Part shown: in pieces, positions 50,987-60,515 of the stretch | Position numbering within the stretch: the stretch's first letter is position 1 | Layout: every line of letters starts with the position of its first letter | Source: CAZMVU01 sp964569295 | GTDB taxonomy: Bacteria; Hydrogenedentota; Hydrogenedentia; Hydrogenedentales; JAGMZX01 | Direction: 5' to 3' | NCBI GenBank assembly: GCA_964569295.1 | Contig: CAZMVU010000001.1 | Span: forward strand, 124,001-188,000 | DNA length: 64,000 bases | Position numbers and translations under genes: made by a program | The notes under the pieces: generated by a model | Told to the model about the DNA's origin: nothing | The model's database searches: none | What the model saw: only the letters and a program-made list of their open reading frames with translations

Positions 50987-53254
50987 ATGGCATCACCATC
51001 CCAAGAAAATCGAATGCACGCGCTCATCGCGGCGGACAACACCTGCCCGGTTCTTACAGGACTGCGTGACGCGTCTACATCCAAGTGCATCGCCGGGCAT
51101 ACAGTCCACGCTTCATGTGATGATTGGGTCGCCGCCCTGCGATCACCCGAACAATGGGGTGTGGCCGTGCTCGACAGCGCGTTGCTTGCCGGTATGAAGG
51201 AGGTGCGCGCCACCATAGCCCGGGCATACAAGGCGCGGCCGGCCGTTCCCCTTCTTCTACTCCTGGACGACGAACTTACGGCCACCGAAGCCATGGCCCT
51301 GGCGCACCTCGGCCTTTACGACCTGTGCGGCCGGAGCGACTTCGCGCGGTTCAGCACGCTATTGGGGCAGCTCTGTAACTATACCGCTGATGCACCCACA
51401 CCAGCGGGCACACGGACCGTGGCGGATTATGCCCTCCTCGCTTTTGCCGAGACAGATATAGGGCTTCTCGTGGCAACACCAGCGGGGCACATCTTGTGTG
51501 CAAACCCTGCCGCCGATTCGCTTTTCTGCCAGGGAAAAGGCAGTCTTCAAGGACAGTCCCTGCCGGTTCATCCTGCACCGTGTGAGACCGTAAAACACCG
51601 GTTCAAGGCGGGCGGCACCGACCATGTGATCGAATTGTCGGCGCAGCCACAGTCATTTCAAGGAGAAGACGTTTACGTGATTGCCGTACGCGACGTGACC
51701 AGCCAGGAGAATGCGCACAGGGTGCAGCACCTGCTTGCCACTGCGATTGACCATACCACCGAGGGCGTCGTGCTCACAGACACCCATGGGGTGATTCAAT
51801 ACGCAAACCGGGCGTTCCTCGATATTACCGGCTATGAACTGCCAGAACTGCTCAACCACGACGCCAGTATGCTTGCGAGCACCCGGCACAGCGAACGGTT
51901 CTTCTATCGCATGTTCGAGCACTTGCGCAAAGGGGAGACATGGACGGGCGACCTCCTGAACCGCCACAAAGACGGGAACGACTACGAACTGCGCATGTCC
52001 ATATCGCCAATTGCCGATTCCCAAGGCGTCATCACCCACTACATTGCGCTGTGCCAGGACGTCACGAAGGAAAAGGAATGCCAGCAGCGGCTGCAGCAGT
52101 CCCAGAAGCTCGAAGCCATGGGCACGTTGGCCTGCGGTATTGCGCATGACTTCAACAACTCGCTGAGTATCATCAATGGCTACACACAACTGGTTGCTGC
52201 AGCGCTGGACCCGGATTCGAAGCAATGTCAGGACCTGGAACAGGTGTTGAACGCGGCGAATCGCGCGGGTGATCTGGTGCGGCAGGTGCTCACATTCTCC
52301 CGGGAGGAAGAGGACTTTACCAAACCCCTGCGCCTGGATATCGTGGTGAAGGAGGTGGGCAGGTTCCTCGAAATGGCGTTCCCTGCGACCATCGAATTCA
52401 CCTACGATAACATCATGCGTGATGCGATCATCAAAGGCGATGCGACGCAACTGCACCAGGTGGTTATCAACCTTTGCACAAATGCCAGGGACGCCATGGC
52501 CGAAAACGGGGGGGCACTTGACGTCGCACTGGAAGAAGTGACAGAACGCGAGGTCGCCGCGGCTGGCATACATGGGGCGGCGGAAGGCCCTTACTACCGG
52601 CTTACCATATCGGACACCGGGCCCGGCATGGCGCCGGAAGTGGTGGACCACATCTTCGAGCCGTTCTACACCACCAAATCGTGGGCCAAGGGCACCGGTC
52701 TCGGCCTGTGGAACGTCGAGAAGTTTGTCACCCACCATGGCGGTGCTATTCACTGTGAGAGCACACCGGGCGTGGGCACCACCTTCCGCGTGTTTTTTCC
52801 CGTCCACAGGCAGCCAAGCGCCAAGCCCAGTTCCGCAGGCAGCCAGATCGCGCCAACAGGCAACGGGGAACGCCTGCTTGTCGTCGATGACGAGGAACGG
52901 ATATTGCACATCCTTGAGCGCATGCTCGGCTCACTCAAATACGACGTGACGGCATGCATGGATCCCCGCGAGGCCCTGGCGCTTTTCCAGCGGGATCCAA
53001 ACGCTTTCGACCTTCTCGTGACGGATGAGGTCATGCCGCACCTGATCGGCTCAGAACTGGCACGCCAGGCACGCGCGTTACATCCAGACCTGCCGATCCT
53101 GCTCATCACAGGGTACAGCGACCGGCTTACCGCACAACGCGTGCAACGCATCGGAATTGACCGGGTTCTTATCAAACCGCTGAACAAGCATGAACTCGCC
53201 CAGACCGTGAGCGTGCTGCTGACCCAAAACAGCGTAAACAATCCAACCCCGTAA
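50987..53254 (+). CDS. Cytoplasmic hybrid histidine kinase (degenerate receiver-PAS-PAS-HK-receiver)
   Basis: A 755-residue protein from ATG at 50987 (GGAGGG eight bases upstream). Residues 1-135 look like a receiver that lost its acidic pocket (MHALIAADN, WGVAVLDSALLAG, VPLLLLLDDE). Two PAS domains follow (about 145-235 and 248-365, VVLTDTHGVIQYANRAFLDI). The H-box is CGIAHDFNNSLSII (His about 387); the ATPase shows NLCTNARDAM, DTGPGMAPEVVDHIFEPFYT and GTGLGLWNVEKF. A C-terminal receiver (about 628-750) has LLVVDDEERILH, the phospho-Asp in LLVTDEVMPH and VLIKPLNKHEL. There is no membrane helix, so it senses a cytoplasmic signal. The upstream truncated receiver likely belongs to the same system. 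Confidence 0.93.
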   Translation: MASPSQENRMHALIAADNTCPVLTGLRDASTSKCIAGHTVHASCDDWVAALRSPEQWGVAVLDSALLAGMKEVRATIARAYKARPAVPLLLLLDDELTATEAMALAHLGLYDLCGRSDFARFSTLLGQLCNYTADAPTPAGTRTVADYALLAFAETDIGLLVATPAGHILCANPAADSLFCQGKGSLQGQSLPVHPAPCETVKHRFKAGGTDHVIELSAQPQSFQGEDVYVIAVRDVTSQENAHRVQHLLATAIDHTTEGVVLTDTHGVIQYANRAFLDITGYELPELLNHDASMLASTRHSERFFYRMFEHLRKGETWTGDLLNRHKDGNDYELRMSISPIADSQGVITHYIALCQDVTKEKECQQRLQQSQKLEAMGTLACGIAHDFNNSLSIINGYTQLVAAALDPDSKQCQDLEQVLNAANRAGDLVRQVLTFSREEEDFTKPLRLDIVVKEVGRFLEMAFPATIEFTYDNIMRDAIIKGDATQLHQVVINLCTNARDAMAENGGALDVALEEVTEREVAAAGIHGAAEGPYYRLTISDTGPGMAPEVVDHIFEPFYTTKSWAKGTGLGLWNVEKFVTHHGGAIHCESTPGVGTTFRVFFPVHRQPSAKPSSAGSQIAPTGNGERLLVVDDEERILHILERMLGSLKYDVTACMDPREALALFQRDPNAFDLLVTDEVMPHLIGSELARQARALHPDLPILLITGYSDRLTAQRVQRIGIDRVLIKPLNKHELAQTVSVLLTQNSVNNPTP

Positions 53255-53424
53255 GGCGTATACACACCTACGCAGTTCCTTTCCGGCAGGGTTCCGTGCT
53301 ACGCTCGCGCAGGCAAACGGGCAGGCAGCACCCATGGGCAAACGGGTGCGCCACAAGGCAAAGAGCACGGTTTGGCTGTTGGCCGGCGAGCATGGCCAAA
53401 CGATACGTCTTTGGCAGGGAAGCA

Positions 53425-54171
53425 ATGATCCAGGCGGATGAGCTGCGTAAAGTCTTCTACCCCGCTCGGCAAGCCCCGGTCGTGGCGGTGGCCGGAGCGT
53501 CTTTCCATGTGGGCGACGGGGAGGTGCTGGGAATGCTTGGACCGAACGGGGCGGGCAAGACGACGCTGCTGCGGCTGATGGCGGCTATCGTGCCGCCGAC
53601 AACAGGACAGTGCCGCGTAAATGAGCACACTGTCACCGAGGCGCCCCAGTCGGTGCGGCGCGGCATCGGGTTCCTCTCGGGCAATACCAAGCTCTATGGC
53701 CGCCTCACGCCGCGGGAAACGTTGCACTACTTCGGGCAACTGTACGGCATGAAGGAAACGGCCATCGCCGGGCGCACGGAAGTTCTGTGTGACATGCTCG
53801 ATATGACAGCCTTCCTCGACCGCCGCTGCGACACGCTGTCCGCCGGCCAAATGCAGCGCGTCTCGATCGCGCGCTGCATCGTCCACGATCCGCATACGCT
53901 CATCCTCGACGAGCCTACGCTGGGCCTCGATATCATGTCGAGCCGCACCATCCTCGACTTCATCGGTGACGCGCGCACACGGGGCCGCAGCGTCGTCTTC
54001 TCGACGCACTACATGGCGGAAGCCGAACGGCTGTGCGACCGCATCGCCTTGTTGCACCGGGGCGTACTGCTGGCCGTGGACACCCTCCCGGCGCTGCTCG
54101 AACGCACCCGCACGGCGAACTTGCAGGACACGTTCCTCGCGTTGGTCGCGGCAGAAGGGCCGGCGCCATGA
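53425..54171 (+). CDS. natA: ABC transporter ATPase, NatA-like
   Basis: A 248-residue ABC ATPase. Walker A GPNGAGKTTLL (near residue 40), the signature LSAGQMQRVSIARCI and Walker B TLILDEPTLGLD are intact, with the switch His in VVFSTHYMAEAERLCD. The sequence style fits ABC-2-type exporters of the NatA group (sodium or drug efflux). ATG at 53425 has AGGGA four bases upstream. Its last four bases overlap the next gene's ATG (ATGA), so ATPase and permease are coupled. Confidence 0.92.
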   Translation: MIQADELRKVFYPARQAPVVAVAGASFHVGDGEVLGMLGPNGAGKTTLLRLMAAIVPPTTGQCRVNEHTVTEAPQSVRRGIGFLSGNTKLYGRLTPRETLHYFGQLYGMKETAIAGRTEVLCDMLDMTAFLDRRCDTLSAGQMQRVSIARCIVHDPHTLILDEPTLGLDIMSSRTILDFIGDARTRGRSVVFSTHYMAEAERLCDRIALLHRGVLLAVDTLPALLERTRTANLQDTFLALVAAEGPAP

Positions 54172-56216
54172 ACCTGCACATAACGAGAACCATCTGGCGC
54201 AAGGAATTGCTGGACACCCTGCGGGACAAGCGCACGCTCGTTATGATGCTCGGCGTGCCGCTGTTGCTGTATCCGGCGATCACGCTGCTGAGCTTTCAGG
54301 GGCTGCTGCTGCTGCATGGACACCTCGAAGAGACGCCTTCCCGGGTAGCTATCTTCACGCAGGCGCCCAGCCCTCTCGCCGAATGGGTGGCCGCATCACC
54401 CCAGGTCGCGCTGATAGATTCCGCGCGCCCCCTGCACGATCTGCAAGAGGGCAGGCTCGATGCGGTGGTGTTCGCCACGGGCGACCTTCGCCATGCCTTG
54501 GCAGAGCGCCGCCCCTTCAAGATCGAAATCCGCTATGACGCCACGGAGATCCCGTCGCGGGAGGCGGCCGCACGGCTCAGCTCGGCACTGCGCACCAGGC
54601 TGCACCGTATCCGGGCTGACCGCCTGGCGGACATCAACCTCTCCCCCGCCTTTGTGACCCCCTTCGAGGTCACCCGGAAGGATGTGGCGCCGCCCCAGAA
54701 AACGACAGGCGTTCTGGTGGGCACCCTGCTGCCCGTGTTTATGGTGATCATGCTCGCCGTGGGCGCTTTCTACCCGGCCGTGGACCTTACGGCGGGTGAA
54801 AAGGAACGTGGCACCTTCGAGACCTTGCTGGCGACGCCCGCATCGAAGCTCGAGATCGTGGCAGGCAAATTCGGGGCGGTGTTCATGCTCGCCATGGTGA
54901 CCGGACTGCTGAATATGGCGAGCATGGGCCTCACGCTGGCCTTTGTCTTCATGCAGATTCCGCCCGAACTGCAGCAGCGCATGGGCATGACCTTCAACTA
55001 CCTGCCCGTATCGGCGTTTGCACTGATCGTGGCGGTCATGGTGCCGCTGGCATTCTTCATCGCCGCCGCCATGATGGCCGTGGCGGTGCTCGCGCGCAGT
55101 TTCAAAGAGGCCCAGAACCTCATGATGCCGCTCTTTCTACTGGTCATGCTGCCCAGCATGCTCCCTGCGGTCCCGGGCGCGGAACTGGGCTCCGGCCTCG
55201 AGCTGGTGCCCATCGGCAATGTAGCGCTTCTGTTCAAGGAACTGCTCACCGGTAATGCCACGCTCAATGAGGTGTTTATCGTATTCGTGAGCACCGCAGT
55301 GCTCGCCATTCCCGCCCTGCTCATGGCTGTCTGGCTCTTCCAGCGCGAAGAAGTGGTGCTCAGTGACGACCGCGGCCTGCCGATCACTTTGCGGCGCACC
55401 CACTATACGCCACGCGCCGCCCTGCCAGCCGGCACGGCGGTAGGCTACTTCGCCGTGGTCATGCTGCTCCTGTTCTACGTCGGCACGTTGGTGCAGCAAT
55501 GGGATATGGTCAGCGGCCTGCTCATCACCGAATGGGGCCTGCTGCTGCTCCCGACATTGGCCTTACTGTGGTATGTGCGCGTGGATCTGCGCACCGCCTT
55601 GCACCTGCGCGGCATGACGGGGCGCAGCGCCGCCGGTGTACTGCTCACCACGATCGCCTGGCCGGTACTCGCCATCCAGGCTTCATTCTGGTTCAACCAG
55701 GTTCTGCCGGCGCCGGAAAACTATGTGCTCGAGTTCACCCGGGTTATGGAAGAGGCCACGCAGCAGGCCGGCGCCCCGCTGATGCTGTTTGCGCTTGCCG
55801 TGTCGCCGGCGGTGTGCGAGGAAGTCCTTTTCCGCGGCGCGCTCCTTTCCGGCCTTCGCCAGCGGATGGGCGGCGTGGCCTGTGTGCTGATCGTGTCGAT
55901 CCTCTTCGGCCTGTTTCATCTGAGCATCTACCGGTTCTTTCCCACCGCGCTCACGGGCGCCTTTCTCACCTACCTCGTGTGGCGGACCGGCTCACTGGCG
56001 GCATCCATCTTTGCACACGGGGTTTTCAATGCCGTCCTGTTCTCGTTGCAGCTTCTTCCTATGCCCGAGTATCTCGCGCCCTGCCTCGATGCGGAGAGAA
56101 TCGCGTCCTCGGGCTTCTCACCTGGGGTGGTGTTGGCGGCAACCGCCGTATTCCTGGCCGGCCTGCTCGTAATTGGCAGGCCCGCGTTTGAACACCTGAT
56201 AAAACCACAGGAATAA
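54168..56216 (+). CDS. natB: NatB-like ABC-2 permease fused to a CPBP intramembrane protease domain
   Basis: A 682-residue protein. The N-terminal part has the first helix (VMMLGVPLLLYPAITLLSF), a long extracytoplasmic loop (about 50-180), and then the ABC-2 helices (GTLLPVFMVIMLAVGAFYPA, EKERGTFETLLATPASKLEI). Around residues 540-640 the CPBP (CAAX protease/bacteriocin-processing, PF02517) motifs appear: CEEVLFRGALLSGL (paired Glu), FGLFHLSIYRFFPT and FAHGVFNAVLF (His residues). Both parts are in one frame with no break. The fusion suggests the exporter processes or modifies its own cargo or regulator. It forms an operon with the preceding ATPase (four-base overlap). Confidence 0.9.
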   Translation: MNLHITRTIWRKELLDTLRDKRTLVMMLGVPLLLYPAITLLSFQGLLLLHGHLEETPSRVAIFTQAPSPLAEWVAASPQVALIDSARPLHDLQEGRLDAVVFATGDLRHALAERRPFKIEIRYDATEIPSREAAARLSSALRTRLHRIRADRLADINLSPAFVTPFEVTRKDVAPPQKTTGVLVGTLLPVFMVIMLAVGAFYPAVDLTAGEKERGTFETLLATPASKLEIVAGKFGAVFMLAMVTGLLNMASMGLTLAFVFMQIPPELQQRMGMTFNYLPVSAFALIVAVMVPLAFFIAAAMMAVAVLARSFKEAQNLMMPLFLLVMLPSMLPAVPGAELGSGLELVPIGNVALLFKELLTGNATLNEVFIVFVSTAVLAIPALLMAVWLFQREEVVLSDDRGLPITLRRTHYTPRAALPAGTAVGYFAVVMLLLFYVGTLVQQWDMVSGLLITEWGLLLLPTLALLWYVRVDLRTALHLRGMTGRSAAGVLLTTIAWPVLAIQASFWFNQVLPAPENYVLEFTRVMEEATQQAGAPLMLFALAVSPAVCEEVLFRGALLSGLRQRMGGVACVLIVSILFGLFHLSIYRFFPTALTGAFLTYLVWRTGSLAASIFAHGVFNAVLFSLQLLPMPEYLAPCLDAERIASSGFSPGVVLAATAVFLAGLLVIGRPAFEHLIKPQE

Positions 56217-56259
56217 TACACGGCATCGCAAGCAATCCAACTTCCGGGAGCACCGTGCC

Positions 56260-57465
56260 TTGTCCACCACCGGCGCCACGCACGAACAACGGCCACTGCG
56301 GGTAGCCTTCTGCCATTATGCGGCCGATGTCTTCGGCGGCTCCGACCGCGCATTGTATGACCTGGTGACACACCTGCCGCGGGACCGCTTCGCGCCGCAC
56401 ATGCTCTTGCGCCATGGCGACCCGATGATCACGCGCTACCGCGAACACGGCATCCCGGTGGAAACCTTTCACCTCGTGCCCCCGCGCCGCGCCATCGAGT
56501 GGGGCAAGCTGGTCCGCTTTGCTCTGCATTTTCTGCCGGCCTCGCTGCGGCTTGCGGCAGCCATTCGCCGGATGAACGCCGACGTGGTGCATGTAAACAC
56601 GTTGTTCAACATGCAGGGGGCGTTCGCGGCGCGGCTCTCGGGGCGGCCGTTGGTTTGGCATGTGCGCGAGCTGATTCCGGACTCGCGCGTGTTCGGCTGG
56701 ATGACGCGGCTCGTGGCGCGGTGGAGCACGCGCGCGATCGCCATCTCAGAGGCAGTAGCGGCGGTGCTCGCGCGGTGCGGCAACCGGCTGCGCACGGTCT
56801 TGAACAGTGTGGACCCGCACTTATTCGAAAACCTGCCGCCGCGGTCGCAGACGCGCGCCGAATGGCATATTGCCCTGGATGCGCCGGTAGTGTTGTGTGC
56901 GGGACGACTCGAGCACTGGAAAGGCCAGCATGTGCTGATCGAGGCAGTGCCCGCCATCCTCGCCGCGCATCCGGAAGCGGTGGTGCTCGTAGCAGGCGCG
57001 GCGGCGGTGAACAAGCCGGGATACTTGACCGGCTTGCAGGAGCGTTGCGCGGCCCTGGACATCCAAGCGCGGGTCCGGTTCCTCGGCCGGCGGGAAGATG
57101 TGCCAGCCCTTATGGCTGCGGCGGATGTGCTGGTGCTGCCTTCCGTGACGCCGGAACCGTTCGGTCTCACGGTCATCGAGGCAATGGCAGCGGGCTGCCC
57201 CGTGGTCGCCACGCGCGCGGGGGGGCCGCTGGACTCCGTGATAGACGGCGAAACAGGCCTGCTGGCGGCGCCGGGGGCGCCGGAGGACCTGGCGGAAAAG
57301 GTAAACCAAGTGCTCTCCGCGCCCGAACGCGCCCGAGCCATGGGGGCGGCCGGAAGAGAACGCGTATACGCGCACTTTACCATTGACCGGGAAGTGGCGG
57401 AAATCGCGGCGATTCTCGAACAAGCCGCCGAAAGCCGCAGCGGCCGCCCGGCTACAACTCGTTAA
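56260..57465 (+). CDS. Family 4 glycosyltransferase
   Basis: A 401-residue GT-B transferase. The N-terminal domain holds AFCHYAADVFGGSDRALYDL (acceptor-side loop), and the C-terminal domain starts VVLCAGRLEHWKGQHVLIEA. The catalytic region has the EPFGLTVIEAMAAGCPVVAT motif (E-x7-E type) with RAGGPLDSVIDGETGLL. Likely sugar donor is a nucleotide sugar; product perhaps a cell-surface glycan or lipid. The start looks like TTG with GGGAG nine bases upstream (alternatively an internal ATG). It converges with lysA and overlaps it by 14 bases at the 3' ends. Confidence 0.88.
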   Translation: MSTTGATHEQRPLRVAFCHYAADVFGGSDRALYDLVTHLPRDRFAPHMLLRHGDPMITRYREHGIPVETFHLVPPRRAIEWGKLVRFALHFLPASLRLAAAIRRMNADVVHVNTLFNMQGAFAARLSGRPLVWHVRELIPDSRVFGWMTRLVARWSTRAIAISEAVAAVLARCGNRLRTVLNSVDPHLFENLPPRSQTRAEWHIALDAPVVLCAGRLEHWKGQHVLIEAVPAILAAHPEAVVLVAGAAAVNKPGYLTGLQERCAALDIQARVRFLGRREDVPALMAAADVLVLPSVTPEPFGLTVIEAMAAGCPVVATRAGGPLDSVIDGETGLLAAPGAPEDLAEKVNQVLSAPERARAMGAAGRERVYAHFTIDREVAEIAAILEQAAESRSGRPATTR

Positions 57466-58702
57466 CGATGATTTGATCGAGCGTCTGGCGCTTGCGGATA
57501 AGTTGAAAGCCGCCGTCTTTCCTCAGGAGAACCTCAGCGGCTTCCGGGAACGAATTGTAGTTCTTGGCGCATTGGGAGGCGCAGTAGGCCCCGGCCCCCT
57601 CGACCACCACCGCGTCGCCCGGCCGGCACACCGTGAGCATACGCGGGCCGAGCCCCTCCGGGTTGCCCTTCGCCGGCGTGAGAATATCGCCGCTCTCACA
57701 GCAATGCCCCGCCACAAGGTACTCCGCCGTGCCCCCTTCGCCTGTATCGCGCGGCACCACGACAATCGGGTGAAGCGCGCCGTACATGGCCGGACGCAGC
57801 GTCTCCGTCATGCCGGAATCCACCTTGATAAACCGGTAGCCCGCTTCTCCCGTATCGACGACATCGTGGGCTGTACAAACCAGGGCGCCGGCATTCGCCG
57901 TGAGGTACGTGCCCGGCTCGACCTCGAGATGCAGCTTGCGGCCGTGGTCCCGGGCAAAAGCCTCGAACTCCGGCACCACGCGCCCTCCGATCTCCTGCAC
58001 ATTCGCCGTTTCTTCGCCGGGCATGCGGGCGACCTTGTAGCCGCCGCCCAGACTGAGCGTACCAACCTCGGGCAATTCCGCCGCGATCCCGAGCGAGATC
58101 TTGGCACAATGCACCCACGTGTCCGGATCGGAGCCGGAACCGATGTGTGTGTGCATACGGGTTATACGCAGGTTGTGTTTCTTTCCGATGGCCAACACAT
58201 CATCGAGGTGCTCATGCCAGATACCGAAGCTCGCCGACGGCCCCCCGACGTTTGTGCGATTCGTGCTCCCCGAACCGAGGCCGGGATTGATGCGCACACA
58301 AACCGCGCTATTCGGCAACAGGCGGCCATAGGTATCGAGCTGGTCCAGCGAACAGGCGTTGAACAACACCCCCAGCCGCACCAGATCACCGAGTTTGCCG
58401 GGCAATTCCTGCGCCGTAAGCTGTATACGTTCCGGCGCAACCCCCGCGCGCAACGCCCGCTCCGCCTCGAACCCGCTCGAGGCGTCGACGTGCAGGCCCT
58501 GCGCGTCAAAAAGCCGGAGAATGGCCGCCGTGGGCAGGGCCTTCATCGCATAGCGCACAGTGAGACCGTAGGCGTTCGGGAAAGCGCGCATCTCCTGCGC
58601 GCGGCGCACGAACGTGGCTTCATCATAAACATAAACGGGCGTACCAAAGTGCGCCTGCACATGACGCACCTGCTCTTCGGTCATAAACACGAGTTCCTGC
58701 AT
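57452..58702 (-). CDS. lysA: Diaminopimelate decarboxylase (lysA-like)
   Basis: A 416-residue PLP-dependent alanine-racemase-fold decarboxylase. VRYAMKALPTAAI carries the PLP Lys (K54), with GFEAERALRAG following, then MHTHIGSGSDPDTW, the glycine loop GTLSLGGGYKVA, EVEPGTYLTANAGA and the CCESGDIL motif that supplies active-site Cys/Glu. It converts meso-diaminopimelate to lysine, though carboxynorspermidine decarboxylases are close relatives. I chose ATG at 58702 (AAGGA eight bases upstream). Convergent with the GT4. Confidence 0.85.
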   Translation of the reverse strand: MQELVFMTEEQVRHVQAHFGTPVYVYDEATFVRRAQEMRAFPNAYGLTVRYAMKALPTAAILRLFDAQGLHVDASSGFEAERALRAGVAPERIQLTAQELPGKLGDLVRLGVLFNACSLDQLDTYGRLLPNSAVCVRINPGLGSGSTNRTNVGGPSASFGIWHEHLDDVLAIGKKHNLRITRMHTHIGSGSDPDTWVHCAKISLGIAAELPEVGTLSLGGGYKVARMPGEETANVQEIGGRVVPEFEAFARDHGRKLHLEVEPGTYLTANAGALVCTAHDVVDTGEAGYRFIKVDSGMTETLRPAMYGALHPIVVVPRDTGEGGTAEYLVAGHCCESGDILTPAKGNPEGLGPRMLTVCRPGDAVVVEGAGAYCASQCAKNYNSFPEAAEVLLRKDGGFQLIRKRQTLDQIIVNEL

Positions 58703-59152
58703 GAACGGGTTCCTTGCTTTGGGTGCAACGTTGCCAGTGATACGTTCCAATACGAGTGAAGCAAACCAAGGGACTGTGCGCGCGTCCGCGAGCAGATCCC
58801 TCTTTGGATCGGCCTCAGGGAAAGACGGGACTCATGGGCAGCCACTCCTGATTGCTTGCTCGTATTTCCTCTGTGCAGCGCACTTGCGCGCCAATGCAGA
58901 AGCTGCTTCCTCTTGTGTTTCTGGTTCGGTTGCCGGCACTGCGGCTGTATGCGCTCAGGAGGGCGCTAAGGGTAGCATGCCGCCGCGCCCGGTTGCATCT
59001 CGCCTGCCCCATGCGCAAGGGCACATTCGGCCCGTTCGTTGTATGCGCGCCGCCGCTGTGCTACGCTTGGGCTAGGATCGACAAGGAGAGCCCCCGCCCC
59101 GTGCCGCTCGCAAACACCACCACGAAACATATGATCCGGAAAGGCCTTTCCC
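58703..59152. other. Intergenic region without recognised genes
   Basis: About 450 bases between lysA and radA, which are divergent. Open frames on either strand lack ribosome sites and good composition. No tRNA-like cloverleaf was found by eye. Promoters for both flanking genes must be here, but no clear pair stands out. Confidence 0.45.
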
Positions 59153-60514
59153 ATGCCCAAGGCTAAGGTCGTCTATGTATGCCAGGAATGCGGCATCACC
59201 GTGCCGCGCTGGATGGGCAAGTGTCCCGAGTGCGAGGCATGGAACACGCTTGTAGAAGAACAGGCGCCGGAGGCGGGCGCCCATGTGCGCGGCTCCTTCG
59301 CGACTAACGAGGCGCCCATTCCCATTACGCAAGGCCCGGAGGAAGCGGCGCCGCGCATGACTACCGGCATCGCGGAGTTCGACCGGGTCATGGGCGGCGG
59401 CGTCGTCGATGGATCGATAACGCTCATCGGCGGCGATCCCGGTATCGGCAAGTCCACGCTTATGCTCCAGGTGGCCCACCGCATTGCCGCACAAGGCATG
59501 CGCGTGCTCTACGTCTCCGCGGAGGAATCCTTCGAACAGACGCGTCTGCGCGCACGCCGCCTCCACACCCTCCACGACAACCTGCTGCTCTACACCGAGA
59601 ACAACGTGGGCGCCCTCGTCAAACGGCTGTACAAGGAAGACTTCGCCCTCGTGGTCGTCGATTCGATCCAGTCCGTCTACTCGACGCAATTGCCCGGCGT
59701 TCCAGGCAGTGTGAGCCAGGTCCGTGAATCCGCAGCCGAGTTTTTGCGTCTAGCCAAGGGAAAGCCGGTGCCTATCTGCCTCGTGGGACATGTCACCAAG
59801 GACGGACAGATCGCGGGACCGCGCCTGTTGGAACACCTCGTGGATGGTACTTTATACTTCGAGGGCGAAGGCAAACAGGCATTGCGCATCCTTCGGGCGG
59901 TCAAGAACCGTTTCGGCTCGACGAACGAGATCGGCGTGTTCGAGATGCGCGAGTCGGGCCTGCACGAAGTGGCGAACCCGAGCGCGTGGTTCCTCAACGA
60001 ACGCCCCGACGGCGTGAGCGGCAGCGTCGTGCTGCCGAGCATCGAGGGGAGCCGGCCATTGCTGGTCGAAGTACAGGCATTGGTGGGCGACAGCCACACG
60101 GGCAGCCCGCGGCGCACGGTGACGGGCGTGAACCCGAACCGGGTCTCGCTGCTGCTGGCCGTGCTCGAAAAACGCGCCGGCCTGCACTTCGCTGATCGCG
60201 ACGTGTTCGTGAATGTGGCAGGCGGCGCGCGCCTCGAAGAGCCGGCGGCGGATATGGCCGTGGCGCTCGCGCTGGTATCGAGTTTTCGGGATATGCCCGT
60301 GCCGCCGGATGTCGCCGCCTTTGGCGAGGTGGGCCTCGCCGGCGAGATACGCGCGGTAGACCGGGCGCGGCAACGGGTCGCCGAAGCCGCGAAATTCGGT
60401 TTCGCACAGTGTGTTTTGCCCAAAGGGGCAACGGCGGATGTGGCCCCCGGCCCCACGCAGCCGGTGCCGGTGGCTACCCTGGTAGAAGCGATCGACCTAG
60501 TGCTGGAGAGCTGA
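59153..60514 (+). CDS. radA: DNA repair protein RadA
   Basis: A 453-residue protein. The zinc finger is VCQECGITVPRWMGKCPECEAW (Cys 10, 13, 24, 27). The RecA-like ATPase has Walker A GGDPGIGKSTLML (93-105), the RadA-specific KNRFGSTNEIGVF motif, and a Lon-like C-terminal domain (VNVAGGARLEEPAADMAVAL). RadA drives branch migration during recombination. Good GGAAAG precedes the ATG. The next gene, disA, begins two bases after the stop, so they are coupled, as in many Gram-positive bacteria. Confidence 0.96.
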   Translation: MPKAKVVYVCQECGITVPRWMGKCPECEAWNTLVEEQAPEAGAHVRGSFATNEAPIPITQGPEEAAPRMTTGIAEFDRVMGGGVVDGSITLIGGDPGIGKSTLMLQVAHRIAAQGMRVLYVSAEESFEQTRLRARRLHTLHDNLLLYTENNVGALVKRLYKEDFALVVVDSIQSVYSTQLPGVPGSVSQVRESAAEFLRLAKGKPVPICLVGHVTKDGQIAGPRLLEHLVDGTLYFEGEGKQALRILRAVKNRFGSTNEIGVFEMRESGLHEVANPSAWFLNERPDGVSGSVVLPSIEGSRPLLVEVQALVGDSHTGSPRRTVTGVNPNRVSLLLAVLEKRAGLHFADRDVFVNVAGGARLEEPAADMAVALALVSSFRDMPVPPDVAAFGEVGLAGEIRAVDRARQRVAEAAKFGFAQCVLPKGATADVAPGPTQPVPVATLVEAIDLVLES

Positions 60515-60515
60515 T

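Noticed and set aside
58703..59152. A tRNA or other RNA gene between lysA and radA
   Set aside because: No acceptor-stem pairing or T-loop sequence (GTTCGAATC-like) was found by eye.
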